Position numbers and translations under genes: made by a program. This document shows positions 1-8,893 of a stretch of DNA of 64,000 nt, piece after piece (the stretch's first letter is position 1; every line of letters starts with the position of its first letter). Under the pieces are notes generated by a model. It made no database searches and was not told the DNA's origin. It worked only from the letters and a program-made list of their open reading frames with translations. This DNA is from Firmicutes bacterium HGW-Firmicutes-9 (lineage in GTDB: Bacteria > Bacillota > Clostridia > Christensenellales > CAG-138): positions 62,001 through 126,000 of the forward strand of contig PGZM01000007.1 of the NCBI GenBank assembly GCA_002841395.1, written 5' to 3'.

Positions 1-8
1 TCTATTTA

Positions 9-17
9 TGTTATAAT
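9..17 (+). promoter_or_regulatory. Candidate extended -10 promoter element for the DUF362 gene
   Basis: The bases TGTTATAAT form an extended -10 box (TG, one base, then a perfect TATAAT at 12-17) about 55 bases before the start codon at 73. The -35 region would lie at or before the window edge and cannot be checked. Confidence 0.45.
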
Positions 18-72
18 CGATGACAAGGTGAATAGAGTAAATTCGCCAAAGTAATTTGAACGTGAGAATCGC

Positions 73-1212
73 ATGAACACAGAAGTTTCCATTGTACGCT
101 GCAACAGCTATGATCCGGAAGAAGTAAAAAAAGCCCTCTCCGCCGCGCTGGAACCCATCGGCGGGCTTGATTGGGTGACCCCTGGCATGAAGATCGCCGT
201 CAAAGTCAACATGATGACGCGTATCAAGCCGGAGCGCGCGGCGACCACGCACCCTCAAGTGGTGTTCGCGCTGTGCGAGCTGCTGAAAGAACGCGGCGCC
301 AATGTCGTCGTCGGGGACAGCCCCGGCGGCCTGTTCAGCAGCGCCTATCTCTCGGCGGTCTATGGCGGCACGGGCATGCGTCAGGTGCTGGACGCAGGCG
401 CAGCTTTGAATGAAGATTTTACGACTGTAGACGTAGACTATCCAGATGCGGTTACAGCAAAAGCATTTCCAATCACAAACTATCTCGCCAGCGCAGATGC
501 CATCATCGACCTTTGCAAGATGAAGACGCACGGACTGATGGCGTTCACCGGCGCATGCAAAAATCTCTTCGGCGCGATACCGGGGCTTAACAAATCCGAG
601 TTTCACTATCGCTACAACACGCACGAGGCGTTTGCAAACATGCTCGTCGATGTCTGCGAATGGTGCAAGCCGCGCCTTTCGCTCGCCGACGCGATCATGA
701 CGATGGAGGGAAACGGCCCATCCGGTGGTACGCCGCGCTTCATGGGCGCGATTCTAGCGAGTTTCAATCCTCACGCGCTCGATCTCGCCGGCGCGCACTT
801 GATGAACATGCCGCCCGACGATGTGCCAACGCTTGCGGCAGCCGTCAAGCGCGGGCTGGTGCCTGCTCGTGTCCAAGACCTGAAGGTGTTCGGCGATCTG
901 GAATCGTTCGTGATTCCCGACTTTCAGCTCACGCCAAAGCACGACGTGAAGCTCTGGGGCACAAAGAACGAGACGCTAGCGAAAATCCTCTCTGGCATGT
1001 TCGCGAGCAGGCCCCGCGTCGCGCGCGAGCACTGCACCGGCTGCGCGGAATGCAAGAAAGTCTGCCCTGCAAACGCGATCTCTTTTCGCGACAAACGCGC
1101 AGAGATTGACAAAAAGAAGTGCATCCGCTGCTTCTGCTGTCAGGAGTTTTGCCCGCAGGGCATCATCACCGTGCAGCGTCCGCCAATCGCGCGTCTGCTG
1201 AACAAACGATAA
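73..1212 (+). CDS. DUF362 domain protein with two C-terminal 4Fe-4S clusters
   Basis: This 379-residue protein has an N-terminal DUF362 domain (about residues 5-300) and a C-terminal bacterial ferredoxin pair. The first cluster motif is CTGCAECKKVCP (about residues 323-334) and the second is CIRCFCCQEFCP (about 351-362), both of the CxxCxxCxxxCP type that binds 4Fe-4S. No signal peptide or membrane segment is visible, so it is probably cytoplasmic. The biochemical role of DUF362-ferredoxin proteins is not established; an electron-transfer or iron-sulfur role is inference from the cysteines. The gene stands alone, converging on purL across a bidirectional terminator. A paralogue of nearly equal length lies at 38595-39740, sharing the middle MKTH segment and the MEGNGP segment. 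Confidence 0.9.
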   Translation: MNTEVSIVRCNSYDPEEVKKALSAALEPIGGLDWVTPGMKIAVKVNMMTRIKPERAATTHPQVVFALCELLKERGANVVVGDSPGGLFSSAYLSAVYGGTGMRQVLDAGAALNEDFTTVDVDYPDAVTAKAFPITNYLASADAIIDLCKMKTHGLMAFTGACKNLFGAIPGLNKSEFHYRYNTHEAFANMLVDVCEWCKPRLSLADAIMTMEGNGPSGGTPRFMGAILASFNPHALDLAGAHLMNMPPDDVPTLAAAVKRGLVPARVQDLKVFGDLESFVIPDFQLTPKHDVKLWGTKNETLAKILSGMFASRPRVAREHCTGCAECKKVCPANAISFRDKRAEIDKKKCIRCFCCQEFCPQGIITVQRPPIARLLNKR

Positions 1213-1233
1213 AGCAAGCATCATATAGCGCAC

Positions 1234-1260
1234 AAAAGGCTCTCGAAAGAGAGCCTTTTT
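1234..1260. terminator. Bidirectional intrinsic terminator between the DUF362 gene and purL
   Basis: The arms AAAAGGCTCTC and GAGAGCCTTTTT pair around a GAAA loop and are followed by T on both strands. It sits between two convergent genes and can end both transcripts. Confidence 0.9.
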
Positions 1261-1288
1261 GATATACGTGCTTATATATTTGTTCTAT

Positions 1289-4200
1289 TTACGAGAAGTA
1301 CAGGACCGCCGATTCAAACAAGCGCATATCGTAGTTCCCCGCTACATTCTGATACAGTCCCTGTCCGATACGCTCACTATGCCCCATCTTGCCGAGGATG
1401 CGCCCGTCCGGCGAGGTGATCGCCTCGACCGCCGCAAGCGAGCCGTTGGGGTTGAACTGTACATCCATCGAGGGTTGGCCAAGATCGTCCACATACTGCG
1501 CCGCGATCTGCCCGTTCTTCGCGAGGCTTTGCAGCACATCCGGCGGGCAAAGGAATCGCCCTTCGCCATGCGAGATTGGCATGGAGTAGACATTGCCCGT
1601 TCCCGCGAGCATCAGCCACGGCGAACGATCCGAGGTCACACGCGTACGCACGATGTGGGACTGATGCCGCCCGATCTCGTTGAACGTCAGCGTCGGCAGT
1701 TCCGGCGCGGGCGCAACGATCTTCCCGTACGGGACGAGTCCCAGCTTGATCAATGCCTGAAATCCGTTACATACGCCGAGTACGAGCCCATCCCGCGCGT
1801 CGATGAGGCGCATGAGCGCATCGCTCGCGATCGGGTTGCGCAAAAACGCGGTGATAAACTTCCCGCTGCCGTCCGGCTCGTCTCCGTTGGAAAACCCGCC
1901 GGGCAGGAATAGCGCCTGTGCCTGATCGAGCTTCTGCGCAAACGTGCGGAGTGATTCCCCGATTGCTTCGGCACTCGCCGTTTGCAGCACGAACACATCC
2001 GCCTCTGCGCCCGCGCGCTCAACAGCCCTGGCGGACTCATATTCGCAATTGGTGCCGGGAAACACGGGAATCAGCACACGCGGTTTGCCGGGCACTTTTG
2101 CGCGGGGTTTCACGCGTGTCTCCGCGTGCAACAGCGGCACTTCCAACGCGATTTTTTCTTCTTTCGTTCGCGTGGGGAACACATCTTCCAGTACGGCTTC
2201 CGAATCTGCCTGCAAATTCGCAAGCGCGATTTCTTCACCGTGCCAGACAATCTTTTCCTGATCGAGCGTTTCGCCCAGAGGCGTGCCGACCGCGTCGCCG
2301 TTGACAAGCTCCACGACAAACGCGCCGATGCGAGGCGCAAACAGCTCTACCTGCGCAAACGAATCATGAAACCGGAATCCGATTCCGTTGCCGAGACACA
2401 TGTTGAATACCGCCTCCGCGACGCCGCCTCTGCCGAGCGCGTAGACCGCGCAGACGCACTTCTGCGCAATCAGCGAGTGCACTTGCGTGAACAACGCGTT
2501 CATCGAATCCGGCTGCGGCAGTCCGTCCGGACGATATTCCGGCGCGAGCAGCATGACGCGAGAACCTGCTCGCTTGAACTCCGGCGAAATCACCGTCTTT
2601 GCATCGCCTACCGCGAGCGCAAACGAGACCAGCGTCGGCGGCACATCCAGCGACTCAAACGAACCGCTCATGCTGTCTTTTCCGCCGATGGCGGCAACGC
2701 CAAAATCCAGCTGCGCCTGCAGCGCACCAAGCAGCGCCGCTGTCGGCTTCCCCCAACGGGACGGTTGCTTGCCGGGTTTACCGAAATATTCCTGAAAACT
2801 CAAATACCGTTCGCCAAGAGGCGCGCCGGTTGCCGCGAGTTTGCTAAGTGAGCTCACGACTGCGGCATATCCACCCGCATAAGGCGAGGCCTCGCTGAGC
2901 AGCGGATCATACCCCCATGCCATCAGCGTGCACGCATCGGTTTCGCCCGCGTGTAGCGGCAGCTTTGCCGCCATCGCCTGCGGCGGGGTCAATTGGCGTT
3001 TCCCGCCGAACGGCATGAGTACCGAATATGCCCCGACCGTTGCATCAAACCGCTCGCTCAACCCTCTGCGGGAACAATGGTTGAGATTTGAGACCAGAGC
3101 ACGATATTGCGCGGCGAAGCTGTCGTCCGTTTCCATTTTGAGCGAGAGCTTTGGTGGCTCCACGCTTACGGATGCGTGCTTCTGCGCGCCGTTGCTGTCG
3201 ATGAAGCTGCGCTTGATATCCACAATCCGCTCGCCGCGCCAATCCATTGTAAGACTCGGTTCCGCCGTGATGGTCGCCACGCGCGTGGCCTGCAGGTTTT
3301 CCCTTTCTGCCAGCGCGATGAAATTCGCCTCGTCCTCTTGCGCAACCACGACCGCCATACGCTCCTGCGATTCGCTGATGGCGAGTTCTGTGCCGTCGAG
3401 GCCGTCATATTTCACAGGCACGCGATCCAGATTGACCGCGACGCCGTCGGCAAGCTCGCCGATGGCGACGGATACGCCGCCCGCGCCGAAATCGTTGCAG
3501 CGCTTGATGAGCAGAGAAGCATCCGGGTTGCGGAACAAACGCTGGAGCTTTCGTTCCTCCGGCGCGTTGCCCTTTTGCACCTCTGCGCCGCATGAAGAGA
3601 GCGAATCGGATGAGTGCGCCTTGGAGGAGCCCGTCGCGCCACCGCAGCCGTCGCGTCCGGTTTTGCCGCCGAGGAGAATCACAACATCGCCAGCTGCGGG
3701 CGTTTCCCGCCGGACATTCTCCGCGGGAGCCGCGCCGACCACCGCGCCGATCTCCATGCGTTTGGTTAAAAATCCATCGTGGTAAATCTCGTCTACTAGC
3801 CCTGTCGCAAGGCCGATTTGGTTGCCGTAGGAGCTATAACCCGCGGCGGCGGTGGTGACGATCTTTCGCTGCGGGAGTTTGCCCGGCAGCGTCTGATCAA
3901 ACGGTTTTCGCGGGTCAGCCGCACCTGTCAGGCGCATCGCCTGATAGACGAACGCGCGTCCGGAAAGCGGATCGCGAATTGCGCCGCCGATGCAGGTCGC
4001 AGCCCCGCCGAAGGGTTCAATCTCCGTGGGATGATTGTGCGTTTCGTTTTTAAAGAGAACGAGCCATTCCTGCTGCTCACCGTCGACCGTGATCGTGGTC
4101 TTGACCGTACAGGCATTGATCTCGTCGGACTCGTCCAGTTTCGTCAGTTTACCCTGTTTTTTGAGCCACTTTGCACCAACGGTCGCCATGTCCATGAGCG

Positions 4201-4984
4201 TCATAGGCTTTTTAATGCCTAGTTGTTCACGCAGGGCAAGATATGTTTCATACGTCTGCTGCGCACGGGGGTCGAAAAACTCGACCGAATCCAGCGCGGT
4301 GAGAAACGTTGTATGGCGGCAGTGATCCGACCAGTAGGTGTCCAATAGCTTCAGCTCGGTCAAGGTAGGATCGCGCTGTTCCGCCCGGAAATAATCGCGA
4401 CAGCAGAGTAGGTCGTCCCGATCCATCGCCAGCCCGTATTCCGCGATCAAGCCACCAAGAGAGGCATCGCTCATATTGCAGAATCCGTTCAGCACGGGAA
4501 TTCTGTCGGGCGTGTCAGATCGCAATGCAAGCGAGTCAGGCTTCTCCAGCGAAGCCTCACGCGCCTCGACCGGGTTGATGATATACCGCTTGATGGCGGC
4601 AAACTCGTCCTGTGTGATTGCGCCGCTGAGCAGATACACCCGAGCGGTTCGCACGACCGGCGCGCCCGCCTGCGAAAGCAACGCGATGCACTGCGCGCAA
4701 GCCTCCGCACGCTGGTCGAACTGTCCCGGCAAATACTCGACCGCGAACACGGCGTCCGCTCCCTGCGGAATCTCGTCATAGGTGAGATCTATTTGCGGCT
4801 CTGCAAACACCGTGAACCGGCAGGACGAAAAGAGGGCGTGATCCACTCCCTCCACGTCATAGCGGTTGATGATTCTGAGCTCTTTCACGCTGGAAAAACC
4901 GAGTACGTTACGGATATCCGCGAGCGCTGCGTGCGCTTCCTGCGCAAACTGCGGTTGCTTTTCTACATAGATGCGTTCAACCAT
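1289..4984 (-). CDS. purL: Phosphoribosylformylglycinamidine synthase, single-chain form
   Basis: PurL converts FGAR, ATP and glutamine to FGAM, step four of de novo purine synthesis. At 1231 residues this is the fused form: synthetase domains come first (motif TYWSDHCRHTTF near residue 200), then a C-terminal class I glutamine amidotransferase from about residue 965. The nucleophile cysteine is in LGVCNGFQ near 1070, with a histidine in SHGEGRF near 1135. The layout fits the clade II large PurL known from clostridia, so purQ and purS are not needed. An upstream in-frame start at 5059 exists, but the ATG at 4984 is preceded by AGGGAG at good spacing and begins the conserved MVERIYVEK segment, so it is preferred. 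It overlaps purD by 8 bases and is the last gene of the purine operon. Confidence 0.96.
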   Translation of the reverse strand: MVERIYVEKQPQFAQEAHAALADIRNVLGFSSVKELRIINRYDVEGVDHALFSSCRFTVFAEPQIDLTYDEIPQGADAVFAVEYLPGQFDQRAEACAQCIALLSQAGAPVVRTARVYLLSGAITQDEFAAIKRYIINPVEAREASLEKPDSLALRSDTPDRIPVLNGFCNMSDASLGGLIAEYGLAMDRDDLLCCRDYFRAEQRDPTLTELKLLDTYWSDHCRHTTFLTALDSVEFFDPRAQQTYETYLALREQLGIKKPMTLMDMATVGAKWLKKQGKLTKLDESDEINACTVKTTITVDGEQQEWLVLFKNETHNHPTEIEPFGGAATCIGGAIRDPLSGRAFVYQAMRLTGAADPRKPFDQTLPGKLPQRKIVTTAAAGYSSYGNQIGLATGLVDEIYHDGFLTKRMEIGAVVGAAPAENVRRETPAAGDVVILLGGKTGRDGCGGATGSSKAHSSDSLSSCGAEVQKGNAPEERKLQRLFRNPDASLLIKRCNDFGAGGVSVAIGELADGVAVNLDRVPVKYDGLDGTELAISESQERMAVVVAQEDEANFIALAERENLQATRVATITAEPSLTMDWRGERIVDIKRSFIDSNGAQKHASVSVEPPKLSLKMETDDSFAAQYRALVSNLNHCSRRGLSERFDATVGAYSVLMPFGGKRQLTPPQAMAAKLPLHAGETDACTLMAWGYDPLLSEASPYAGGYAAVVSSLSKLAATGAPLGERYLSFQEYFGKPGKQPSRWGKPTAALLGALQAQLDFGVAAIGGKDSMSGSFESLDVPPTLVSFALAVGDAKTVISPEFKRAGSRVMLLAPEYRPDGLPQPDSMNALFTQVHSLIAQKCVCAVYALGRGGVAEAVFNMCLGNGIGFRFHDSFAQVELFAPRIGAFVVELVNGDAVGTPLGETLDQEKIVWHGEEIALANLQADSEAVLEDVFPTRTKEEKIALEVPLLHAETRVKPRAKVPGKPRVLIPVFPGTNCEYESARAVERAGAEADVFVLQTASAEAIGESLRTFAQKLDQAQALFLPGGFSNGDEPDGSGKFITAFLRNPIASDALMRLIDARDGLVLGVCNGFQALIKLGLVPYGKIVAPAPELPTLTFNEIGRHQSHIVRTRVTSDRSPWLMLAGTGNVYSMPISHGEGRFLCPPDVLQSLAKNGQIAAQYVDDLGQPSMDVQFNPNGSLAAVEAITSPDGRILGKMGHSERIGQGLYQNVAGNYDMRLFESAVLYFS

Positions 4985-6275
4985 CGATCTTTTGTTCTCC
5001 CTGTTCCGCTGTGGCAATGGCGCGCGCGCCGATATCGCGACGGTAAAATGCGTTGTCAAAATGAATCCGCTCGACTACCGCATAGGCGGCATACCGCGCC
5101 GCGCGGGCATCCACACCAAGGGCTGTTACGCCCAGCACACGCCCGCCCGCCGTCACGAGCCTGTCTTGCTCAATCTTTGTGCCCGCGTGATACAAAAACA
5201 CGTTCTCCGCGCGCTCGGCATCGCCCAGCGAAATCTCAACCCCGGTCTGATATGCGCCGGGATATCCGCCGCTTGCGAGCACGACGCAGCAGGCGCTGCC
5301 GCCGCGAAACCGCACGGGCACCTCGCCAAGTCGGCCTTCGTCGATTGCGAGCATGATTTCGAGTAAATCGGTCTCCAAAAGCGGCAAAACCGCCTGCGTT
5401 TCAGGGTCTCCGAAGCGGCAGTTGTATTCGATCACCTTAGGTCCATTCTTGGTGAGCATCAAACCAAAGAACAGGCAGCCGGAGAACGGTCTGCCTTCCG
5501 CACTCATCGCGCGAATGGTCGGCAGGAAAATCATCTCCATGCAGGTGCGCGCCATCTCGAGCGTATAAAACGGGTTTGGCGCAAGCGCGCCCATGCCGCC
5601 GGTGTTGAGTCCCTTGTCGCCGTCGAGCGCACGCTTATGGTCGAGCGCGGAGATCATCGGAATCAGCGTGTCGCCGTCCGTAAACGCAAGCACACTCGCC
5701 TCGTTTCCCACGAGGAACTCTTCTACAACAACGCGACTGCCGCTGGTGCCAAATGCGCCCTCTTCCATCATCGCATGCACGGCCTGGAAGGCCTCCTGCC
5801 GGTCGTTGGCGATGATCACGCCCTTACCCAGCGCGGGACCGTCCGCCTTGATCACGACGGGATAGTTTGCGCCGGCGAGATAGGCATATGCCTCCGTCGC
5901 GCGGTCAAACACCGCATAGTCGGCGGTCGGGATGCCATATTTGCGCATGAGGTTTTTGGAAAAACTCTTGCTGCCTTCGATGGCGGCGGCTGCCTTACTC
6001 GGGCCAAAACAGCGGACGCCCGCCGCGCGGAGACGGTCACAAACGCCCGCGATCAGCGGATCGTCCGGCCCGATCACCGCAAAGTCGATGGCGTTCTCCG
6101 TCGCAAACGCGACGATTGCGTCCAGATCCGTCGCACGGATGGGCACGCACTCCGCGTGCTGCTGCATGCCGCCGTTTCCCGGCAGCGCATAGAATTTTTC
6201 GATGCGCGGGTTTTCGCGCAATTTTTCAAGGATGGCGTGTTCGCGTCCGCCGCCGCCTACGATCATGATCTTCAT
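4977..6275 (-). CDS. purD: Phosphoribosylamine-glycine ligase
   Basis: PurD joins glycine to phosphoribosylamine using ATP to give GAR, step two of the pathway. The 432-residue protein has the normal family length. It opens with the N-terminal nucleotide-binding-like motif IVGGGGREHAI, followed by an ATP-grasp domain (about residues 100-330) with the segment KADGPALGKGV and the metal-binding region IEYNCRFGDPETQ near residue 290. The start ATG is preceded by GGAAGGTGG. It lies between purH and purL in the same operon, and its last codons overlap the purL start. Confidence 0.97.
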   Translation of the reverse strand: MKIMIVGGGGREHAILEKLRENPRIEKFYALPGNGGMQQHAECVPIRATDLDAIVAFATENAIDFAVIGPDDPLIAGVCDRLRAAGVRCFGPSKAAAAIEGSKSFSKNLMRKYGIPTADYAVFDRATEAYAYLAGANYPVVIKADGPALGKGVIIANDRQEAFQAVHAMMEEGAFGTSGSRVVVEEFLVGNEASVLAFTDGDTLIPMISALDHKRALDGDKGLNTGGMGALAPNPFYTLEMARTCMEMIFLPTIRAMSAEGRPFSGCLFFGLMLTKNGPKVIEYNCRFGDPETQAVLPLLETDLLEIMLAIDEGRLGEVPVRFRGGSACCVVLASGGYPGAYQTGVEISLGDAERAENVFLYHAGTKIEQDRLVTAGGRVLGVTALGVDARAARYAAYAVVERIHFDNAFYRRDIGARAIATAEQGEQKIDG

Positions 6276-6331
6276 ACGCTCAAATCCACCTTCCTCAAAT
6301 GTTTGATGGTCACATGAACGAATACCACTGC

Positions 6332-7513
6332 TTAATGATGGAACAGACGCATGCCCGTGAAGAACATCGCGATGCCGTAGCGATCACAGCATGCAATCAC
6401 ATCCGCGTCCCGCACAGAACCGCCGGGCTCTGCGATATATTTGACTCCGCTTTTATGCGCGCGCTCGATGTTGTCGTCAAACGGGAAAAACGCGTCGCTG
6501 CCGAGCGAAACGCCAGACAGCGCAGCCATGTGCTTTGCGCGCTGTTCCTGCGTCATCGGCACGGGCTTTTCCGAAAAATACGCTTCCCAACCCGCTTCGC
6601 CGCACGCGGGGCCGCCATAATTTCCGATATATTGATCGATCAGATTATCACGGTTCGGTCGCTTGATCTCCGGCAAAAACGGGAGCGCAAGCACCTGCGG
6701 GCTTCTGCGCATCCACCAGATATCCGCTTTTTCGCCCGCGAGCCGCGTGCAGTGAATCCGGCTCTGCTGGCCTGCACCAACGCCGATGGTCTGACCGTTT
6801 GCCACGAAACAGACGGAGTTGGACTGCGTGTATTTCAGCGTGATCAGCGAAAGGATCATGTCTCGCTTCGCCGCTTCGCTGACGTCTTTGATCGCGGTGA
6901 CGGGGTTTTGTAATATCGCGCTGTCGATTTTCGCCGTGTTGCGCGGCTGCTCAAACGTGACGCCGAACACCTGCTTGGTCTCCGCGCCTTCCGGCGCGTA
7001 ATTCGGGTCGATTTGAATTACGGCATAGCTGCCGTTGCGCTTGGTTTTTAAGAGCGCGAGCGCTTCCTGCGTGTAGCCGGGCGCGATGATGCCGTCCGAC
7101 ACCTCACGCTTGATGATGCGCGCGGTGGTCTCGTCGCAGACGTCGCTCAGCGCAATAAAATCGCCAAATGAGGACATGCGATCCGTCCCGCGTGCGCGCG
7201 CATAGGCGCAGGCAACGGGAGAATCGTTGATGCCGGCAAGATCGTCCACCGCGCAGGCGATGAGATCTGTTTCGCTCAGCGGGAGGCCGACCGCGGCGCC
7301 CGCGGGGCTGACGTGCTTAAAAGACGTCGCCGCGGGGAATCCCAGCGACTCCTTCAACTCCTTCACCAGCTGCCAGGCGTTGAGCGCATCCAGAAAATTG
7401 ATATATCCCGGTTGTCCGTTCAAAATCTCGATGGGCAGTTCGCCCGATTCTGCGTAGATACGCGCGGGCTTCTGGTGCGGGTTGCAGCCGTATTTCAGCG
7501 TCAGTTCCTTCAT
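6332..7513 (-). CDS. purH: Stand-alone AICAR formyltransferase (PurH C-terminal-type domain only)
   Basis: This enzyme formylates AICAR with 10-formyl-tetrahydrofolate to give FAICAR. The 393-residue protein begins directly with the AICARFT signature LKYGCNPHQ and carries the catalytic Lys-His region SFKHVSPAGAA near residue 65, and GVGAGQQSRIH in the second half. The IMP cyclohydrolase domain that normally precedes it in bifunctional PurH (about 200 residues) is absent. That activity is instead supplied by the PurO-type domain in the neighbouring gene at 7559-8893, so the last two steps are encoded by separate but adjacent genes. Confidence 0.93.
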   Translation of the reverse strand: MKELTLKYGCNPHQKPARIYAESGELPIEILNGQPGYINFLDALNAWQLVKELKESLGFPAATSFKHVSPAGAAVGLPLSETDLIACAVDDLAGINDSPVACAYARARGTDRMSSFGDFIALSDVCDETTARIIKREVSDGIIAPGYTQEALALLKTKRNGSYAVIQIDPNYAPEGAETKQVFGVTFEQPRNTAKIDSAILQNPVTAIKDVSEAAKRDMILSLITLKYTQSNSVCFVANGQTIGVGAGQQSRIHCTRLAGEKADIWWMRRSPQVLALPFLPEIKRPNRDNLIDQYIGNYGGPACGEAGWEAYFSEKPVPMTQEQRAKHMAALSGVSLGSDAFFPFDDNIERAHKSGVKYIAEPGGSVRDADVIACCDRYGIAMFFTGMRLFHH

Positions 7514-7558
7514 GCCGGTTCTCCTTTGATCGTGTACTCGAATACTTCTGTTCTGCTA

Positions 7559-8893
7559 TCAGTCTATCATGTATTTGTTAAAAATTTTGTCTTCATACTT
7601 GTCTGTCGCAAGATCGATGTATCGTACATAGAGCGAAATCTTGTTATCCGGATTCAGCGCATCCCAAAGCCCGTCGGCGAACGCAGCAAAATCGTCCGGA
7701 ATCGCAACCGCAACCGGCTCGCCGGAAAAGCTCGGCAGCACCGCGCCGTCGGTTTGATACGTGTGGATGAAATGCCCTGTGCCCGCGAGCGGCTCGGTTT
7801 CAAACGTCTGACGTAAGGTGGTGTTACCTTCTGCATCGCCGGACTTGAGGATCGAAAGCTTGTAGGAAAAGCCTCCGTCGAACAGGAGCATACCGCTGAT
7901 GCGCGCGGTAAAATGCGGACCGTCCGGCTCAAACGTACGCGTGCGGAGCGCGGCTTCAAACGTTTCTCCGCGGGACAGCGCCGCGCAAATCGTGTCTGTC
8001 TGGTCACCGTTGGTGACGACGACGGACTGTTCCAGCGTGCGCAGCGGGGTGTAAAGAATCAGGCTGGTATCGGCGATCTTTCCGCCATCCAGCATATGGA
8101 TGCCGAGATCGTCGCCGTTTTTCACAAACGCGCGGCTGCGGCTGCCCGCGCTGCGTCCCATGATGAAATACGCAAGCGCGGCGCGTTTGCCGTCCGGCGT
8201 GAGCCCGATCACAATGCCGCGTCCGGGATATGCGTTGGTTTTTAGCAGTTCCAATAAATTCTTATTGTTCATCTTGCCTCCAGCGTTTTGCTGCGCAATC
8301 AAATCTGCGCAAATCTGCTCAACCGCGCGCGGCAGAAGAATCCACTCCGCCTGTTCCATCACACGGTGTTGAAGGGTCTGCGGCGTGTCACTCGGAAACA
8401 CTGGCACGCGCTGCTGCATCAAAATCCTGCCGCCGTCGGGCACCTCGTTGACCATGTGCACCGTAGCGCCCGTCTCCGTTTCGCCCGCCGCGAGTACCGC
8501 CTCATGCACCTTGATACCGTAAAATCCCTTGCCGGAATAGGCGGGAATCAACGAAGGATGCACGTTGACGATCTTCTCCGGATAGCGGGACACAAAGCTT
8601 GCCGAAAGAATGTGCATATATCCCGCGAGCACGATCAGGTCGATGTTATGAGACGCGAGTACATCCAGCAGCCGCGCTTCATACGCTTCCTGCGTGGAAA
8701 ACGCCGCCCGTTCAACCGTCTCGGTCGCAATCTGCGCGGCTTTTGCCCGCTCCAGCGCAAATGCGCCGGGTTTGCTAGCGATCACGACCGCGAGCTCTCC
8801 GCTCTTGAGTCTGCCGCGATCCTGCGCGTCAATCAGCGCTTGCAGGTTCGTTCCCCCGCCGGAGACGAGCACCGCGATACGAGGTTTCAGCAT
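7559..8893 (-). CDS. purN/purO: Fused GAR transformylase (PurN) and PurO-type IMP cyclohydrolase
   Basis: The 444-residue reading frame joins two enzymes. Residues 1-207 are PurN, which formylates GAR with 10-formyl-THF: the N-terminal motif is VLVSGGGTNLQALI, the catalytic Asn-His lies in VNVHPSLIPAYSGKGFYG, and the catalytic Asp in VPDGGRI. Residues 208-444 resemble the archaeal-type IMP cyclohydrolase PurO (NAYPGRGIVIGLTPDGK near the domain start), which closes FAICAR to IMP. The join is at a methionine (base 8272) that is itself preceded by GGAGG, so the second domain could also be made on its own. The start overlaps the end of purM by 7 bases. The fusion could reflect recent loss of the purN stop codon. 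PurN is certain; the PurO assignment is from motif recognition and from the missing domain in PurH. Confidence 0.9.
   Translation of the reverse strand: MLKPRIAVLVSGGGTNLQALIDAQDRGRLKSGELAVVIASKPGAFALERAKAAQIATETVERAAFSTQEAYEARLLDVLASHNIDLIVLAGYMHILSASFVSRYPEKIVNVHPSLIPAYSGKGFYGIKVHEAVLAAGETETGATVHMVNEVPDGGRILMQQRVPVFPSDTPQTLQHRVMEQAEWILLPRAVEQICADLIAQQNAGGKMNNKNLLELLKTNAYPGRGIVIGLTPDGKRAALAYFIMGRSAGSRSRAFVKNGDDLGIHMLDGGKIADTSLILYTPLRTLEQSVVVTNGDQTDTICAALSRGETFEAALRTRTFEPDGPHFTARISGMLLFDGGFSYKLSILKSGDAEGNTTLRQTFETEPLAGTGHFIHTYQTDGAVLPSFSGEPVAVAIPDDFAAFADGLWDALNPDNKISLYVRYIDLATDKYEDKIFNKYMID
8270..8281 (-). promoter_or_regulatory. Internal ribosome binding site and ATG of the PurO domain
   Basis: On the minus strand GGAGGCAAGATG lies inside the fused purN/purO frame: a perfect GGAGG, four bases, then an in-frame ATG at 8272. 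This is exactly where a separate purO gene would begin, so the site may still initiate a free PurO protein. Confidence 0.6.

Noticed and set aside
4985..5059. An upstream extension of purL by 25 codons.
   Set aside because: It runs deep into purD, is not PurL-like, and the inner ATG has a better ribosome binding site.
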